Made by a program: the position numbers and the translations under genes. From Candidatus Mycobacterium wuenschmannii (GTDB lineage Bacteria; Actinomycetota; Actinomycetes; Mycobacteriales; Mycobacteriaceae), in the NCBI RefSeq assembly GCF_030252325.1, contig NZ_CP126981.1:2976001-3040000 (forward strand): DNA of 64,000 nt. Direction: 5' to 3'. Numbering within the stretch: the first letter of the stretch is position 1; each line of letters opens with the position of its first letter. Below the pieces are notes generated by a model, which made no database searches, was not told the origin of the DNA, and was given only the letters and a program-made list of their open reading frames with translations. Shown one piece after another: positions 62,484-64,000 of the stretch.

Positions 62484-63296
62484 TCAGGCGCGACAGATGA
62501 GCTGACCCGTCGGGATGGAGAACCAGCCATCGGGGGTGGCGGTCCACTCCCGCCATGCCGCCGAGATCTCTTCGAGCTCCGCGCGGGTGGCCAGGCCCGA
62601 GTCGATCAACTGCCTCGTCAGATCCGACTCGAGAATGCGGTCCGCCCACATGCCGCCCCACCAATCGCGGGTCGCCGGTGTCGCGTAGGCCTGCAACGTG
62701 CCGGTGGGGGTGATGTCCTCGAACCCAGCCTGCCTGGCCCACGATAAGAGCCGTCGCCCGGCATCGGGCTCGCCGCCGTTGGCGCGGGCCGCCGTCACGT
62801 AGAGGGTCATCCAGCGATCCAGCGCCGGCAACTGCGGGAACCATATGAAGCCGCCGTAGTCGGAGTCGCGGACGGCGACGATGCCGCCCGGCTTGCACAC
62901 CCGTCGCATCTCACGCAGCGCATGCACCGGGTCCGCGACGTGCTGCAGCACCTGGTGCGCGTGCACGACGTCGAAGGTGTCGTCGGCAAAGACCAATGCG
63001 TGGACGTCCGACGCTACGAACTCGATGTTGGACTGGCCGCGCTCCTGTGCTTCGGCGCGAGCCAAATCCAAAGCATTCTTGGTCATTTCGACGGCAGTGA
63101 CGTGACCGGGCGCGATTCGGGCGGCGAGGTCGACGGTGATCGTGCCCGGGCCGCAGCCGACGTCGAGCAGAGACATGCCGGGTTGCAGATGTGGCAGCAG
63201 GTAGGCCGCGGAATTCTCCGCGGTGCGAACGCGATGACTCCGCAGCACCGACTCGTGGTGCCCGTGGGTGTAGACGGCTTGATAGTTGTCGGCCAT
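62484..63296 (-). CDS. SAM-dependent methyltransferase (type 11)
   Basis: The 270-residue protein has the class I methyltransferase motifs: SLLDVGCGPGTITVDLAARI (motif I), VTAVEMTKNALDLAR (motif II) and FDVVHAHQVLQHVADP, then MRRVCKPGGIVAVRD. The C-terminal part has WGGMWADRILESDLTRQLID, typical of actinobacterial small-molecule or lipid methyltransferases. The substrate is unknown. It is preceded by two tandem imperfect palindromes. Confidence 0.9.
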   Translation of the reverse strand: MADNYQAVYTHGHHESVLRSHRVRTAENSAAYLLPHLQPGMSLLDVGCGPGTITVDLAARIAPGHVTAVEMTKNALDLARAEAQERGQSNIEFVASDVHALVFADDTFDVVHAHQVLQHVADPVHALREMRRVCKPGGIVAVRDSDYGGFIWFPQLPALDRWMTLYVTAARANGGEPDAGRRLLSWARQAGFEDITPTGTLQAYATPATRDWWGGMWADRILESDLTRQLIDSGLATRAELEEISAAWREWTATPDGWFSIPTGQLICRA

Positions 63297-63315
63297 AACG
63301 CCACGGTACCGCCGA

Positions 63316-63355
63316 CTGTTTCAAAATACGAAACAGCTATCTCAAATTATGGAAC
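63316..63355. promoter_or_regulatory. Tandem operator-like repeats upstream of methyltransferase gene
   Basis: CTGTTTC-N7-GAAACAG at 63316-63336 is a perfect palindrome. A related 16-base unit, TTTCAAAATACGAAAC at 63319, reappears 21 bases further as TCTCAAATTATGGAAC at 63340. The 21-base spacing is two helical turns. TATTTT on the reverse strand inside the first unit may be the -10. Confidence 0.5.
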
Positions 63356-63357
63356 GG

Positions 63358-64000
63358 CTAGTTCACGGGCACGTCGAGGATAGGGCGCTGCGCGCCGGCA
63401 CCGGCGCCGTCGAAGTGCCACCACTCACCGGAGTACACCGACAGCCCGGCGGCGGCCATCGCGTCGCGCAGCCGTCGCCGATTGGCCTGCTGTCCGATAC
63501 TGACCCCTTGGGTAGCGAAAGCCGTTGCTCGCGGCGAGAAGTCGTCGAAGTCAGTGCCCATGTCGACGAGGCACTGCGGACACTTCTCGGTCATGTTGCC
63601 CAGCGTCACGTCGACCGAGCGGCCCGACTCGTGGCTCTTCGCAAAGTTGCCGGGCTTGGCCACCCACGCCGGGTTCGGCACGATGTCGAACATCTTGACC
63701 TGCACGTCGTGCGGGCGGTAGCAGTCCCAGAAGACGAGAAAGTCGCCCGTCGCCGCCAGCGCCTTCGCGGCCGACGCCAGGCCGGGAGCCAGTGACTCGT
63801 GCACCAGGCAGCGCGCATTTCTTGGATACAGCTGGGTATGTGTGAAGTTGTTCGGGGTCGCGTAGCGCAGATCGAGCACCGCGTTGGCGACCACCGAGCG
63901 GACGTCCACGAATCCCGCCGCCCGTGCCTCGGGACTCAGCGGTGGCACGTCGGCATGGGCGGGCGCGGCGCACGTCACGGCGGCCAGCAGGACGGCGAGC
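63358..64000 (-). CDS. Secreted D-Ala-D-Ala dipeptidase, VanX/DdpX family (5' end beyond window)
   Basis: The reading frame is open to the window edge, where it encodes the end of a signal peptide (LAVLLAAV, then TCAAPAHA) before DVPPL, so at least 214 residues are present and the start is missing. The Zn-dipeptidase motifs are KSHESGRSVDVTL (H and D) and GEWWHFD (E and H), with the N-terminal arginine/tyrosine block DLRYATPNNFT. It would act outside the membrane on D-Ala-D-Ala or similar peptides, as in cell-wall recycling. Vancomycin resistance is not implied since vanH/vanA are not present. Confidence 0.9.
   Translation of the reverse strand, partial: LAVLLAAVTCAAPAHADVPPLSPEARAAGFVDVRSVVANAVLDLRYATPNNFTHTQLYPRNARCLVHESLAPGLASAAKALAATGDFLVFWDCYRPHDVQVKMFDIVPNPAWVAKPGNFAKSHESGRSVDVTLGNMTEKCPQCLVDMGTDFDDFSPRATAFATQGVSIGQQANRRRLRDAMAAAGLSVYSGEWWHFDGAGAGAQRPILDVPVN

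Noticed and set aside
63358..64000. Glycopeptide resistance locus because of a VanX-like protein
   Set aside because: No vanH, vanA or vanRS genes are near; secreted VanX homologues are common in cell-wall recycling.
1..64000. CRISPR array, tRNA, insertion sequence or prophage
   Set aside because: No repeat-spacer pattern, cloverleaf, transposase or phage gene was seen.

Overview
The window looks like a stretch of a high-GC mycobacterial chromosome, most likely a fast-growing environmental species. The evidence is pervasive GTG/TTG starts, ATGA/GTGA stop-start overlaps, several apparently leaderless genes, a mycofactocin-type dehydrogenase, F420/LLM oxidoreductases, and a phosphate locus in the order pstS-pstC-pstA, pknD, pstS that matches M. 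tuberculosis Rv0928-Rv0932c. No tRNA, rRNA, insertion sequence, prophage or CRISPR array was seen. The window is almost fully coding; the only gap over 300 bases is 10200-10530.

Layout. 1-1364: two paralogous membrane proteins (the first cut by the window edge). 1572-10199: a TetR gene, then a long leftward operon of CoA-ester catabolism (SnoaL-like protein, acyl-CoA dehydrogenase, thiolase, crotonase, CaiB CoA-transferase, SDR, acyl-CoA dehydrogenase, amidohydrolase). 10531-16157: a rightward operon with a carboxymuconolactone-decarboxylase-like protein, a Rieske oxygenase, a small unknown protein, an amidohydrolase, a SnoaL-like protein and a two-subunit acyl-CoA dehydrogenase. 16154-23230: acyl-CoA dehydrogenase, TetR regulator, TesB thioesterase, P450, mycofactocin-type SDR, phosphotransferase and SDR. 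23231-33144: leftward operons with a double-length CaiB protein, a crotonase, an intact/degenerate pair of M24 proteins, an amidohydrolase, a P450 with its ferredoxin, a TetR regulator and an SDR. 33383-39726: the phosphate uptake and sensing locus (no pstB in the window). 39836-51397: an aromatic/alicyclic ring module with mhpA-mhpB-mhpC homologues, two KstD-like dehydrogenases, an SDR, an LLM oxidoreductase, a cyclase-family protein and a divergent IclR regulator. 51394-59422: epoxide-hydrolase-like protein, SDRs, crotonase, two acyl-CoA dehydrogenases, acyl-CoA ligase, and a KshB-type reductase. 59482-64000: NAD-dependent epimerase-like protein with a divergent LysR, an LLM oxidoreductase, a methyltransferase and a secreted VanX-type dipeptidase (cut by the edge).

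How it may work together. A 15-bp palindrome, GAGAATA-N-TATTCTC, lies in four divergent promoters at 10499, 17373, 52683 and 57868; the site at 10499 has 6-bp arms and a weaker copy is at 19094. One of the four is next to the TetR gene at 17444. I infer a regulon that joins the Rieske oxygenase operon, several acyl-CoA dehydrogenases, SDRs, an acyl-CoA ligase and the KshB-type reductase, so that the reductase could serve the oxygenase 46 kb away. The overall picture is a degradative island for one or more alicyclic, terpenoid, steroid-like or aromatic acids, activated as CoA esters, oxidised by P450/Rieske/flavin enzymes and shortened by beta-oxidation. The substrate cannot be read from the sequence.
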